From: Cyanophora paradoxa | Lineage: Eukaryota; Glaucocystophyceae; Cyanophorales; Cyanophoraceae | DNA: 64,000 nt | Assembly: GCA_004431415.1 (NCBI GenBank) | Contig: QPMI01000401.1 | Coordinates: forward strand, 124,001 to 188,000 | Reading direction: 5' to 3' | Part shown: positions 22,085 through 33,791 of the stretch, piece after piece | Numbering within the stretch: the first letter of the stretch is position 1 | Layout of the letters: the number at the start of each line of letters is the position of its first letter | Position numbers and translations under genes: made by a program | The notes under the pieces: generated by a model | Told to the model about the DNA's origin: nothing | The model's input: only the letters and a program-made list of their open reading frames with translations | Database searches by the model: none

Positions 22085-23080
22085 AAGTGCGCAGCGTGAA
22101 TTGTCTCCTTGCACACCCGGTGTTCGTGAAAGTGTAAATATAACACCGAGCCCGGCCCCGGGCCCCCGGCTCGGCCCGGAGCTATTAGTAGGAGCCTCTG
22201 AGATCAATAAATTGCGCATGCCGCAGTGCAACGCAAACTAGATTGTCTCCTAACATTCTCGTTGAGATTCAAACCCGAGCCGGGGCTCGGCCCAGCAGGT
22301 CTATATATATATATAGTTTGTACAAGTAGGAGCCTCCGAGATCGACTGTCTCCCAGCCTGAGAGTCCCAGGCTGACGTCCCAGGCTCCCAGCTCAGCTCT
22401 AGCTATATATATGCCGCCAAATGGAAGGCATCATGGGCCTTCATGGCATGCAAAATAGACTCATTCGACTTCCGCATATTCATTCGATCGGATTCCTTTC
22501 GTTGATTATCAGCTTCGCGCGGCGGGGCCCGGGTGACGCCGTCACCGTGGCAGGCCGCTGACGGCGCGGCGCCCTTTGACACCGGCACAGGGGGTCGCCG
22601 AGTCGAGGCCGAGGCGATCGCGAGAGGGCACGTGCACTGCGGCAGGCGCGCGACCGCGAGGGCAGCAGAGCTGGGATGCCCTAGGCATCGTGCTACCATG
22701 GTATACGTAGCTGCGCGGGAGCGGGACCAGGAACGTACACGGCATTCGAACGGCGAAGGGGATCCGGATATGCGGGGCGGTTGCGCCCGGGCGGCGGCAG
22801 GGATACGCGATGCAGGGTTCGGGGAGGTGGGGGAGGGGGGTCTCTTTGCAGTTTACCGTTAACTCAGTTGCAGCAGCCACGCATGCGCAGTTAACGTTGT
22901 GCGTTCGACGCGTGGACATGCTCCAGCTTCTCCTCACTCCAGCCTCAGCGGCCTGCTCGAGCTCCAGCTGCAGCTTCTCCTTAAAAAGCTGCGCCGAGCT
23001 TTTAAAGCTTGCGCCCAGCCTCGAGCTCGTGATCCGATTTCAAGCAGAACATGCCTGGGATATTTCTAGTGTTACATTCT
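22085..23080. other. Spacer with no supported gene
   Basis: It holds short palindromes, a GTAGGAGCCTC(C/T)GAGATC motif twice (22188 and 22327) and GC-rich stretches. No exon chain is recognised. Confidence 0.45.
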
Positions 23081-23084
23081 TGAT

Positions 23085-26000
23085 TCAGGGGCCGGGGCGC
23101 GCCCCGAGCGCCCGCAGCTGCTCCTCGAGCCGCCTCTTCTCCGCCTGGAGCCGCTCGTTCTCCGCCTTCACGTCGAAGTAGCTCAGCTTCACGTTCTCGT
23201 ACTTCTCCAGCGGCATATGCGCACGCGCCGCGGCGTCGCGGGCCGACTCAAGGTTAAGGGGGCGCAAGCCCAGCGAAATTGGAGAACTCGAACGTTAACG
23301 CGCCGATGCTGGCGGGGGGTCCTTTTGGAGGGTGGCCGCCTGCAAAGGGAAATCGAAACGCGATCGCGAGGCAGAATCAAATCGGAGATGTCTCGCGAGA
23401 GTGTTACTCTTCGCACGCGAACCCGGCACTCATCCGCCCGCTTGCGCGCGGCTGCCGCCTCCTGCTCAGCCTGCGCATGCGCGACGCGTGCACAAGAGGT
23501 AGACTGGTCAGTCCTTAGCCTTGCGCTCAGTCCAGAATAGCGATATCGATGAGGCGCCGCTCACTCGGGCAGCCTCGGCGAGGGCCTGGTTGAGCTTCTC
23601 GGAGTCCTCCGCCCGCTTGCTCGCCGCTGCCGCCTCCTGCTCCGCCTGCGAGTAGAAGCTCTGTGAGGGGCCGGAGACGAAATGCCCTTCGCTCTTTGAT
23701 TTGCAGCAGCCGCGCACTCGGGCGGCCGACGCGCGGGCCTGCTCCAGCTTCTCAAGGAGGCCCGCCATAAGGGCCGCAGCCTCCCGCCTCTCGCCTCGAA
23801 GCGCCTCGATCTGATATCGATCCCGCAATCGAAGTCAGCGCCACGAAATTAGTTTTGCGACGAAATGCGAAATCGCAACACGCGCCGCCATCAAAGAATT
23901 TTGCAGCGCCTTCGTTACGCCGTCGAGCCCGGAGCTCTGATCGCGAGGTCCACACGGCGCAGCCGCAGCGTCGGGGCCCCCGAGCAGGGCCTTGGCTTTG
24001 CCGACCACCGCCGAGAAATTTAAATCATCGTCCTTCACCTGCACGCCGGGGCCAGCGCCGCCGGCGCCGCCCGCCCCGCCGACCTCGACCTCTACTGCGG
24101 TCGCGAGCGACGGGTGCGGCTCCGAGCTCGAGGTCGCCTCGCGGGCGGGGCTGAAGCTCAACCGCACGGGGCTCACGGCGGGCTGCAGCTGACCCTGCTC
24201 CGGATTGAAGGGGCTGACCCCCGCCGAAATTGACTCGTCGCTGACTATAAGCGGCTGGCCGCGAGGCGAGTCGGGAGCCGGAGTCGTCGCTGCGAAGTCA
24301 GCTGCAGCTGCAGCTGGAGCTTGCGGTTCCGGCGAAGGGTCTGGGGGCCCCCTTGGCCCTACCACGGTGCTGGGGCAGGCGGGGTCGCGGTCGGGGGAGA
24401 GAAGCCTGCCGCGCTCCCCCGGAGACGCGCTCGGGCTCGGGCTCGGGCTCATGCGCCGCTTCTTGCTGCGGCTGCGCCTGCGGCTGCGGCGGCTGCGGCT
24501 GCGGCTGCGGCTGCGGCTCCTGCGACGGCGACCGTCCCGCGAGCGCTTGCGTTCAGACTTGCGGCTCCGGCTCCGGCTGCGGCTGCGGCTCCAGCTCCGG
24601 CTTCGAGTCTGGCGGCTGCAGCAGCAGCAAAAATCGCATTTAATCGAATCCTAAATTTGATCGCGAGTTCACAGCGTTCCGCGCGCACTCGGCAGGAGCG
24701 TCGACGGAGTTTCTAACTGCACCGTTTAGGTCGTCGTACGCTTCGCGCGGAAAAGCCTCTGGACCGACCTGCGTCTCCGAATTCAAAATGATCGATATCG
24801 TGAAGGCGATCGATCGATATCTGAAATATTTCTAGGTCTAGGTATTGTTGTGTATGCCCCCTGGGCAGCCCCCGCAGTGCTGGTGTCTAGAGGCTGTGGG
24901 CGGTAATTCACCAAAAACAAAGCATTTCGAATTAGATCAAGGCGATCGGAAATGTTTTCATCTATAGCTAGGCGATAGGACATATTTCTAGATCTCCGCG
25001 CACACGTATAATTTGCATGAGTACTAGTGCCACGCGGTGCGTGCTCAGGCACGTCGCGCGCGCGCACGTTCTCGCGGTCTCTACGAGCGGTCGCATTGCA
25101 CCCACTGTGTGAGAACTTCAAATCCCGCTCCTGAGCAAAAATTCGAATTTGGAGAATTTTAAGCGGCAGCCGCAAGCTTATATAATATTAAGGGACGTTA
25201 GACAAATTCGAAGTGAATATTTTCGATGCATGTGCACGCGTATGCGGTGCGGCGCGCCTTGATCACTCCTATCGCGTCCTCTTCCCTCCGGTAGAGAACG
25301 AGGGCCGCGCGACTGATGCCGCGGGGGCCTCTCAGGACTTGAACCGCCGCCAGCGGGCCGTACCTGCCACGCAGACCAGTGAGCACTAGCGCTCCAGATC
25401 GGCCATGGCCAGCTGCAGCACTAGCGTCTCGAAGAATATTGAATTCGAACATATAGTTTGTGTGTCGGAACTTTTCGGAAAATCGAAGCGCGCCTGCTGC
25501 AGGCCTCCACGATTTCTTGTCGGGAAGGAGGGGCGTCGACACCCGCAAAACTTCCCACCCATACGACTCGCGACCTGAACCGATCTCCTGACGACCGGAA
25601 GCGGTACTGCAATTTCATATCAGAGAGTGAGCGAAAACACGGCTGAGCCCGAGAGTTATAATTAGGAGCACCGATACTGAGCCGCGGACGCTGGCTGCCT
25701 GGCTTACTTTGACCTCAAACCGCGGGGTGAGCTTCATCCTTTTCTCCGCTCTGCGAGATTAGAATGACTGTCTGTTAGATGCCATGATGATCCAGAATTC
25801 GAAAGCTCCGACTCTTTCATTTTCGTAATGAATGTAGTCACGTGCACCTCAGTTTTTCAGCAGCGTCGCGGTCGCGCACGAGCACGAAGGCAAATGTGCT
25901 ATTGCTCGACTCTTCGATCTCCTCGACAACCCCGTACCTTCAAATATGCCCGCGCGGTCAGCAGTGGCGCCGGCGGAGGGTGGGCGGCGCCGATATCGAT

Positions 26001-26319
26001 GCGCTGTCGACGGACCTGGTGCACGCGTCACGGATTTGCTTCACGGCCACCGCTCCAGGGGCCCAGCTGCCGACAAACACGACGCGCTCGTGCACCTCCT
26101 GCGCTGCGTATGTGCACTCTGATTCATTCGAACTCGCAGCAGCTGTTGTCGAAATCTGCTTGCAATATATTAATTGCGCCTGCCAGTTCAAAGCGTGGCG
26201 CGGTGCGCGGCGATCAATGCGCGGTGATCGAATCCGCGAACCGTGCGCTTGAGCTTGTCAGAGTCTTCGGCGCCCTCCTCCAGCTTGACGCGCGCACTTG
26301 GCGGCTCCGGCATCGACAT
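23085..26319 (-). CDS. RRM and RS-domain protein (SR-like splicing factor)
   Basis: Minus-strand exons assemble as follows. The N-terminus is at 26319 (MSMPEPPSARVKLEEGAEDS). RRM1 spans 26098-26016 (ERVVFVGSWAPGAV) and from 25937 down to about 25850 (YGVVEEIEESSN, then STFAFVLVRDRDAAEKL), joined at TR|YG by a GT-AG intron. A second RRM-like exon lies about 25380-25250 (RYGPLAAVQVL, ISRAALVLYRREEDAIGVIK). An RS domain lies about 24640-24450 (RSRSWSRSRSRSRSRKSERK). A Ser/Pro/Ala-rich linker follows, with DDDLNFSAVVGKAKALLGG. The C-terminal coiled coil is at 23267-23085 (ENERLQAEKRRLEEQLRAL). RRM plus RS architecture indicates a nuclear pre-mRNA splicing regulator binding RNA and other SR proteins. 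SREK1-like proteins are the closest remembered analogy. The second RRM lacks a visible helix 1 exon. Confidence 0.55.
24855..24917 (+). repeat. SINE-like dispersed repeat, short copy
   Basis: It reads CCCCTGGGCAGCCCCCGCAG, then TGCTGGTGTCTAGAGGCTG and GGTAATTCACCAAAAAC. It lies within an intron of the SR-like gene, on the opposite strand. Confidence 0.65.
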
Positions 26320-27372
26320 GTCGATATTAAGTGCTGCAGATGCGAAACGAGCATTTCGATCAGCGGACCATATATATGCGCATATGCATGTGCCATTTTA
26401 GAGCGCGATGATTTCGCCGAGCGAATGCTTGCAATTGGCGGATTATGGATATAGAACGCAATCTTCGCAGACTTGGGCGCGCGTGAGCAGACTTTTCGCG
26501 CGTGAGCGCGGCCGCCGGGCGATGCCGGCGGTCTCGCGCGAAAATCGCGAAAGTCGCCGCGCACCTTCTCATCCGCTGCAAGTACGGGACGCTGCGGCCT
26601 TAAACTCACGCTTGTAACGCCGCGTCTCAATTTCGCAGGCTCGACAACTTCGCAGACGCGACGCGAATATCGCGTACCCTCGAAGGAATTTTCGCGTCCC
26701 CGCGCGGTTTTCGCGGCATTTCGCGGCCTAATGCCGCATCGCGCGATATCGATATCGATCACCAATTCGACAAATTAAATATATCGATATAGGCATGCAC
26801 ACACATCCTAGGCCTGGCATCTGCAGGCAACTCTAGCTTGACTATAGCTACAGCTGGAACATCGAATTCCAGCTCTCAGACTATTGCTACGTATACGCTA
26901 TACGGTACTGTTGTGAAAGCGATAGCTTGGAGGTCCAAAGCGCTCTGAAGATTTTCTTGGCAAGGGCCCGCCAGCTGCAGGCTAGAGCACGATAGCGCGC
27001 TCGAAGTCGAAGTATGATCATGATACTATATATGCTATATATGATATAATTGCAAGCGGTATTCGGAAAAGCGACGTTGTGGGAGCTCGGGTCTCCCGCG
27101 GAACTAACGTTTTCGAGCGCAGCACTAGCTCAAGTCGAAGCACACAAAGACTAGTACTAAGTGAAATTATTACATCGGTGCGGCTCATGATCACGATTGA
27201 TCGCACTAGCTATAGGCTCAAAAAAAATGACCCCGCTCAAAATCTAGATCGCACTACAGCTAAATATAAGTACTAGTATACATATATGCATTGCGCATGT
27301 GTACATGTCCGAAAGCGATAGCACGCGTACGGTAGGCGGATACCGATCATTTGCATGATCAGCTGAAGGAGG
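26320..27372. other. Intergenic spacer
   Basis: It includes a CpG-rich stretch with many TCGCG words (26480-26750), then AT-rich palindromic DNA. No supported exon. It is upstream of the SR-like gene, so its promoter should lie in the first part. Confidence 0.45.
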
Positions 27373-28870
27373 CTACTGCGGGAGGGAGGCTTCCGTGATT
27401 GCGACGATGGATGCAGCGAGGGCGGGCGCCGATGCCGGCGACCGCGAATTCGAACGCCCGGCGGGGGGTACGACCACGAGGGCCGAGCCCTGGGGGACGT
27501 CCGTCAGGGCCGGGGGGTCCGGCAGCGGGGCCGGCGTCCGAGCGCCGGACGCCGCGGGATCCAGGCGGCTCGCGATCAGAGACACGGCCGCGAGCGCTGC
27601 CGGGGGTACATGATCAGAAAAGGCCTAGGGGACGAGGAAGGGAAGGGCCAGTTCAGAGAGACCAAAGGGGGTACCGTCCAGGGCTGAGGTCGCGATCGCC
27701 GGAGGGGTACGCGTCCTCTTCGCGGGCGGCTCATGGGGGGGCTCGTTGGTGGGGGTAGGGGCCCGAGGCCGCTTGGCGGCGGCCGCGGGCAGGAGCCGCA
27801 GGGCGCTGGGGGAGGGGAGGAGCGAAGCCGGCCTGGCCGGCCGCGGAGTGCAAGCTCGGAACTTCAAATCCCAGGGCGAGCTCGAGGGCGCCGGCCGCGG
27901 GGGGGACTGCTTCTTGGGGGGTACGCTCGCCGAGCCGACGCTCGACGCGTACGGCGGGAGGGACAGGCGCCGGAGGAAGAGGCGCGCGGCCCGGCACTCG
28001 TCGGCGGCGGAGGGCGTGCCCCGCGCGACGCCGCCGGAGACGAAGCGGGCGAACGATCCCCGGAGCATCGCTACGAAGAAAGGCTCCCTGTACATGTACC
28101 CCGCTCAGAACCGGCGCGGCGGAAGGGTACGAGGTTCAAGAGGGGCGCACTTCTTGTAGGAGGAGAGGGGGAAGATGGTCGTCGGGGGTACAATTGTCCG
28201 CCTGGAGCCCGGGGCCGGACGCGGGCTCGCGATCGGGCTCGGAACCGAGCGGTCGGGCGAGCGGTCGGGCGAGCGGTCAGCGGAGCGCTTCTTGGCCGAG
28301 CGGTGCGCCTCGAGCTGGAGGAGGGACCAGAGGAGGACGGCGACGCGGTCGTGACCGCGCGACGCCGCGACCTGCGCTCGGTTCAAGCGAAGTCAGCTCG
28401 ATTCGGAGGAGGCGGCGCGGCGGGGGGCGCGCCTCGTCCTCGAAGAGACCCGCGCAGTGCACGCCCCCGCGGTGCCTGCCGAGGCTTAGAGCTCAGAAGC
28501 GCAGGGGAGAAGTTCAAGGGAGGGGCGCGAACGCGGGCGCACGGGAGGAAGGCGGCGACGCGGCCGAAGCCCGGGCCGTGGCCGCCCGGCACCCGCACGA
28601 TGCGCGCAGCCTGCGCGAGGCCGCGCCGAGGTCAGAATGGGGTCGGATGATGTGCGATGCGAGTGGGGGCCGAGCTCGAGCATGGGCCCGGCCCCACTCA
28701 GTGACCGCGGGTCACAGCGACCAGCGCACCGTGTCTCGCAGCGCGCCGACGTCGAGCGCAGGGAGCTGATCGATTGCTGAGCCGGCGCCGGCGGGCTCGG
28801 CCGCCGGCCATGCCCAGTCGGCGTCGGCGTCCGGCCGCGGGGGCGACGGGAAGTCCGGCACGCAGCCCAT
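27373..28870 (-). CDS. Unrecognised multi-exon protein
   Basis: The start is ATG 28870 (MGCVPDFPSPPRPDADADWA), where Gly2 and Cys3 resemble a lipidation signal. Exons run on through LPALDVGALRD, RIVRVPGGHGPGFGRVAAFL (about 28610-28540), VAASRGHDRVAVLLWSLLQ (about 28375-28310), an SPDRSPDRS stretch, and FFVAMLRGSFARFVSGG (about 28085). A Pro/Ser/Ala-rich basic region follows (KRPRAPTPTNEPPHEPPAKR). A final Ala/Pro exon ends near 27373. The VAASRGHDRVAVLLWSLLQ helix is weakly like a segment of GATOR2 WDR59/WDR24 proteins, but no WD repeats or RING are seen. Function is not assigned. Confidence 0.4.
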
Positions 28871-29651
28871 GACGTCACAGCGCCCTCCGGTCAAACGACC
28901 GGGCACCGGCGGACACCGCTGCGGGGCAGAGCATGAGACGAGAAGAGAAAGAAGAGAAGACTGCGCGGCTCACGTTTTCGGGCGCGGGCGACTGCCGGCG
29001 CGCGCAATCGAGCGAGGCGCGCGCCGGCGCCGGCCTCATGCCGCAGGTGCCGCGCGGAGAGAAGCGGGCCTCTTCCGGAGCGAGGTCGCCCGTCTCCCGC
29101 GGGAGGGGACCGCGGATGCAGGCTCCCGCGCTGCGCGAGAACAGGTTAACCGGGTTGAGATCTAGATCTAGATCTGCAAGGTGGCCGCGCCTCGCCCCGC
29201 GCAAAGGACCCCGCGCACGCGCAACCGCTCTCAACGCCGTATCTAAGCCCAAAAGGCAAGTCAAAGCTATCAGCCCGCGCGCGCGCGATCGCGACGAGAG
29301 AAGGCCCGCGACCCCGCTTGACCGGTTCTCGAGCGCGCGCACCTGATCGGGGCCAGCGCCACCATTTGTGAATGGAATATGATGAATCCGGTGAGATCCG
29401 CAGCAATGCAGAAGGCCGTCCGGCTCGGGAGACTGCTTGCGCGCGCGCGCGCTCAGCTTGCGCACGGTCAGCCTGGACAGGTCGGGAGCCGGCGCCGATC
29501 AGGTGGCTCCGAGGTGTGCGAGGCTGAAGGCTGGCCGGAAGCGCGGCTCGAAGGCTGGGCGGGAGCTGCGGTGCGAAGCGGCGACTATCTTTTTTCTGAA
29601 CCTGGGTACGGGAGACTGCCTGCGTCGGGTACACGGAAAAGCTAATTGATA
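28871..29651. other. Divergent intergenic region
   Basis: It separates two divergently transcribed genes and probably holds both promoters. It is GC-rich with Arg/Ala-type open frames on both strands that look compositional. No motif can be assigned. Confidence 0.4.
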
Positions 29652-31742
29652 ATGCGCACCGCGAGCTACGTAGCGTGCGCAGCGCCGACGCCGACGCGGG
29701 AGGTCCAGACAGCGCTGCCTGCCTCGCCGCCGCGGGCCGCAGCGGTCCGGACCCGTTCTAGGCCGCAGCACCGCCCAGCGCCAGCCGCGCGTCGGCTCAG
29801 GCGCAGCACCTTCCTGGGAGGTCGCCAGGCCTTTCATGCGGCCCAGAGCCGCGCGCCCAGGCCCGAAGGCCCGGCTGCGGCGCCGGCCTGCGTGGCGGGG
29901 CCGCCCGACTCGTTCGACGCGGACGAGCTGCTGAAGGAGAACTACCTCGAGGTGTGGCGCGCCCCCGCGGTCTTTCTTCGCTCGCCGCGGGCCCTGCCGC
30001 CGGCCGCCCGCCCGCGCGCGCGCGAAGCCCGCCGCCGAGTCTGATGCCGGCGCCCCCCCCCCCGCGCAGCTGTCGCTCGCCTGCGTCGATGCCATCGACG
30101 CCTCCGACTCGCAGCAGCGGTTCGCGCGCGACCCGACGCCGCTCCGCTCCGCGCCGCGCCGCGCCGCGCCGGCCGCTCACCGCCGCGCCGCCGCGCGCAG
30201 GTACGCTGTTCTGCGCGTCGCCGATCCAACATCCATCCGCCTGCGCGACCGGCGCGAGTTCGTGGGCCGCTTCATCCCCATACCCCGTGCGCCCCGCCCC
30301 CCGCCCGCCGCTCTTCCGAAGCCCCTCACGCCCCCGCCCGGTCCCAGTGCCTGGCCCCGACGCCGACGCCGTCCAATCGGCTTTCACTGCCATCCCCTTC
30401 AAGCGTACCCCCCTGTCCTTCGCCACCGCCTCCGCCGCCCTGCTCCGCGCCTCGTGCGAACCCCCCGCCGCCCTCGCCCCCCACCTCCCCTAAACGCCGT
30501 ACCTCAGAGACGTCTTCTCGGCGCTGCCTGGGGGCTTCCAGCCCTCCACCCGTCTCGTGTACACCGGGCTCCTGGCCCCCTCCTGGAGCCCCCCCCAGCT
30601 CTGGGTCGAGGGCCTCTCGGCGGCGGGGTACGACGTCTCCCGCTGCTTCGTCGAGACCGAGCGGCGGGGTACGGCCTCTGCCACCGTCCGGGGCGCCCTC
30701 CAGCTCGTGCCGTCCCCGGGCAGACGTGGTGCGCGCGCGTACCCCCGGCCACCTCCCCCCCCCTTCCTTCCCCCGCCCCCCCCCCTTCCCCCCTGACCTG
30801 GTACCCGGTTGGCAGCCTCGGGAGGTACCATGACGGTCCCCTGCAAGCCCGGGGTAGCCCTCGCCATCTCCGCGGAGCTCCGCCTACCCGTTCTCGTACA
30901 CCGGAGCGTCTGGTCCGCCCCGGATTCGAACCCGCTCCCCCTTTCCCCTTCCCGTCCCCCCGTTCTTAAGTGCTTGTACCCCAGGGAGGACACTGCGGTA
31001 CCCCTAGAGCAGACCCTGGACGGACTCCGCTTCCCCCCCGACCTCCGCTGGAAGGTGCGCGGTACCCCCCTTTCTTTTCGCGGACGGAGCGCCCAGCTTC
31101 GCCCCAGGACGAGGCGGAAGAGTCGCCGAGGGAGCCTCCGAAGTCCGCGGCGAACGATCCGTTCTACGTGAAGGTGTCACCTTCCTCCCCTCCCCCTGCG
31201 TGCCCCTCGCCGAGCCCGCCCCGCCTCCCCCCCAGGCCGCGGAGGAACGGGAGCGGCGGATCGCCGAGCTCGTCGCGGAGGAGCGGTACGTACCCCCCCC
31301 TAAAAAAACTCCGACCCGTACCCCCTTAACTGAATCCGGTACCCCCCCCCCCCGAAGGTACGAGGAGGCGGCGGCGGAGCGGGACCGGCCGATGCTGGAC
31401 CGGGAGCGCGTCCTCGCCGACCTCGAGGCCGCCGTCCGCGAGGAGCGGTCCGCCCCCGTACCCCCCCGGCCCCGAGCTCCGGGCGCATGTACCCCCGCCC
31501 GCGCCCCCCGGGACTCACCCCGGGCAGGTACGAGGACGCGGCGAGGCTGCGGGACGAGCTCGTGTGGTTGACGGACTGCAAGGCGGTGCGCCCCTGTACT
31601 CTGCTAGCCCTGCCAGGGCCCAGCCCCGGCCCTAGCCCTAACCCTAGCTCACGCCGCGGTCGCCCCGCGCGCAGGACCCGGATAACCAGGGCAACTACGA
31701 CCCGTACCTGGACCGCGACCCATGGTACCGGCCCGTCCGCTG
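29652..31742 (+). CDS. Probable organelle-targeted protein with C-terminal UVR-like segments
   Basis: The start is ATG 29652, with an N-terminus rich in Ala/Arg/Pro and nearly free of acids (MRTASYVACAAPTPTREVQT), as in plastid or mitochondrial presequences. Exons continue with FDADELLKENYLEVWR, LSLACVDAIDASDSQQRFA, YAVLRVADPTSIRLRDRREF, VFSALPGGFQPSTRLVYTG, LEQTLDGLRFPPDLRWK and SAANDPFYVK. Three consecutive short exons give AAEERERRIAELVAEER, YEEAAAERDRPMLDRERVLA and YEDAARLRDELVWLTDCK. The last exon encodes DPDNQGNYDPYLDRDPWYRP and a TGA at 31742. YEEAA/YEDAARLRDEL matches the UvrB/C (UVR) motif found in plastid proteins such as EXECUTER, ClpF and BBD nucleases, but their partner domains were not recognised. 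One donor is GC (CAAG|GCGGTG). Confidence 0.5.
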
Positions 31743-31966
31743 ATCGCGAGGGTTTGCAGTGCAGCAGCAGCTATTCTTAGGAAATCTACTTGCTTTTTGA
31801 TTACATACATCGGAGCAATATTGGCTCCTTAATTTTTTGAATTGCCTGAGGCGCTTACTATGCTGATATCGTTGAGATTGACGTAATTTGTTTTATAAGC
31901 CTTTGGTACCGGCCCGTCCGGTGATCGCGAGGGGACCGCTTCTCCCCGTTGGAAAATTTGCCGTGC

Positions 31967-32029
<63 letters not shown>

Positions 32030-32202
32030 TATTCTTAGACTTTCTTTTTTATCATATACATGTACAATCCGAGCAATATTAGTGTATTCGACTCACGAGT
32101 GATTTTTTGAACTGTCTTGAGGCGCTTACTATAGCTATGCTGCTGATCGATATCATGAGATTGACGATATAATGAGATTGACGTCGACGTAATTTATAAA
32201 GC
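31724..32202 (+). repeat. Tandem duplication of gene 3' end, period 181 bp
   Basis: GGTACCGGCCCGTCCG starts both copies (31724 and 31905). Both then share TGATCGCGAGG, GTGCAGCAGCAG, GCTATTCTTAG, GGCGCTTACTAT and GAGATTGACGT. Copy 1 contains the stop codon and proximal 3' UTR of the upstream gene. Copy 2 has an expanded CAG tract. Confidence 0.85.
31965..32029 (+). repeat. CAG trinucleotide microsatellite
   Basis: About 21 CAG units with one TAG interruption, in the second copy of the duplicated 3' UTR. Copy 1 has only three units at the same place. Confidence 0.95.
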
Positions 32203-33780
32203 TGTGGAACAGAGTGAAACGAGGAAAGAATGTCAGTTCTGGGCGGATGCACGTAGCCGGATCGGAGGGAAAAGCCGGGAGTGCACGCGGGGGAAGGAGC
32301 CTCGGAGCCGACGCGGACGGGATGTCGCGGCGCCGGCGGCGCACTGCAGCAGGGAGCTCGAGCCCGCGCGCTTCGTCCTGCAGCTGCGAGGGTACGGTAT
32401 CCAAACAAAGTAATTCCAGGGGGCAGGGGGGTAAATAAGCTTAAGAAGCTCGGCTGGCCATGGGCCATGCATATGGGCCGCCGGCCCGGCGCCGGGCGGC
32501 CCGGGCCTCGGCCCTCGGCCGGCGAGGTCAACCCTGGTCAAGTATGCTAAATTTCCGAATTTCGCGATTCGGCTCGAATGAAAAATATTTTTTCAATCGA
32601 GCAGTTCGGCGTTTTGGTTTATGAATGGCTCTTATGGCGCTCGTTTGCTCCTCAGGCCTAGCAGCCTCTACTAAAATACAACCGGGGTCAGCCTGTAGAT
32701 GGCTAGCTATAGTCGAAATCACACTACAGTATACGTACAGCTGGCTACGTGTCCGAATTGCAAGTTTAAGAGCAATGGCTAGGCCATGATCATGATGTGT
32801 ATGGGGACGTCCGACGGTCCGTCAGAGCCGGGGGGTCCGGCCTGGCCTCTCAAGGGATGCCGGCATCGGAGCCGGCGCTTTTGATGAGCTCGATCGATGT
32901 TTTTGAATTCGAATTCGTTCTGAAGCTATACGCGTACGTATACCCCGAGGAGCTCGAGCCTGCCGATCGCGATTGCGAGGGCTAACTATTAATTACAGAG
33001 GTTAAAGTGGGCTATATGTTGCGCTTTAGCTTCGACTTGTTGCGCTCCGGATCCAGGCGCTCCCCTTCCGATTGGAAGTAGTCCAGCAAGTGGACGAGCT
33101 CCCGCGCCTTCTCTTGGAGCTGTGCGCTGCGAGCGCGGCACGTGCACGCGTACTGATTAAAAGATGCAATATTAATCATGAATGATTTCGATTCAAGGAT
33201 ATCGAGTACAAGGCGGTAAGGCACGGTCCGGGGCTCAGCGGCTCACATGGAAGGCGTGTAATTATAAGGCTGTCGCCGCGGAATGTAGCCAGACTCTTCA
33301 GGCATATGGTCGCCTGCGCGTCCATAACCCGTAATCAAAATTTATCAGAAATTAAAGAGATTCGTAAGAGGTATAATGAAGCAGGCGGCTGCGGGCCCTT
33401 TCGAATGTTGCACGTGCGGCACGAGGCGACAATGTTCTCCCACGTGCGCATGCCTCCCTTGCAGCGGGGAATTAAGTGATCTAAAAAGCGTCAAAAGCAT
33501 CGAAATGAAAGGTCGTAGAAACTGCGAAATTTTGAAACGCTGAACCGAAAGTGAGCTGGGAAGGGAGGAAGAGCTCGAAGCAGTACTGGCAGCGGAAGCG
33601 ATCTCGGAGGAAGAGGTTGTGACGCGAGAAGGCGGCGGGCGCCCGCACCAATTGCAAGGGCCCCGGCGCCGGCGATATCGATCGTGCGCCCTCGGGGAGG
33701 AATTGAAGTCGAACACATGTGATGAATTCCGCCTTGCGGGCCCCTAGGCCTGCGTACGATCTTCAATTGCAAATTTGCAA
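32203..33780. other. Mostly intergenic, one weak exon
   Basis: On the minus strand, 33140-33015 encodes the charged helix SAQLQEKARELVHLLDYFQS. This could be a terminal exon of the gene at 33792-34492. The rest shows no supported exon. Confidence 0.35.
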
Positions 33781-33791
33781 AGTTAAAGTTG

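Noticed and set aside
31620-31650. CCCTAGCCCTAACCCTAGC resembles telomere repeat
   Set aside because: Only about three degenerate units inside an intron. Not a telomere or a clear interstitial telomeric array.
33345-33772. Ser/Arg-rich frames on the minus strand
   Set aside because: Low-complexity, no splice-consistent continuation, and overlapping frames are equally open.
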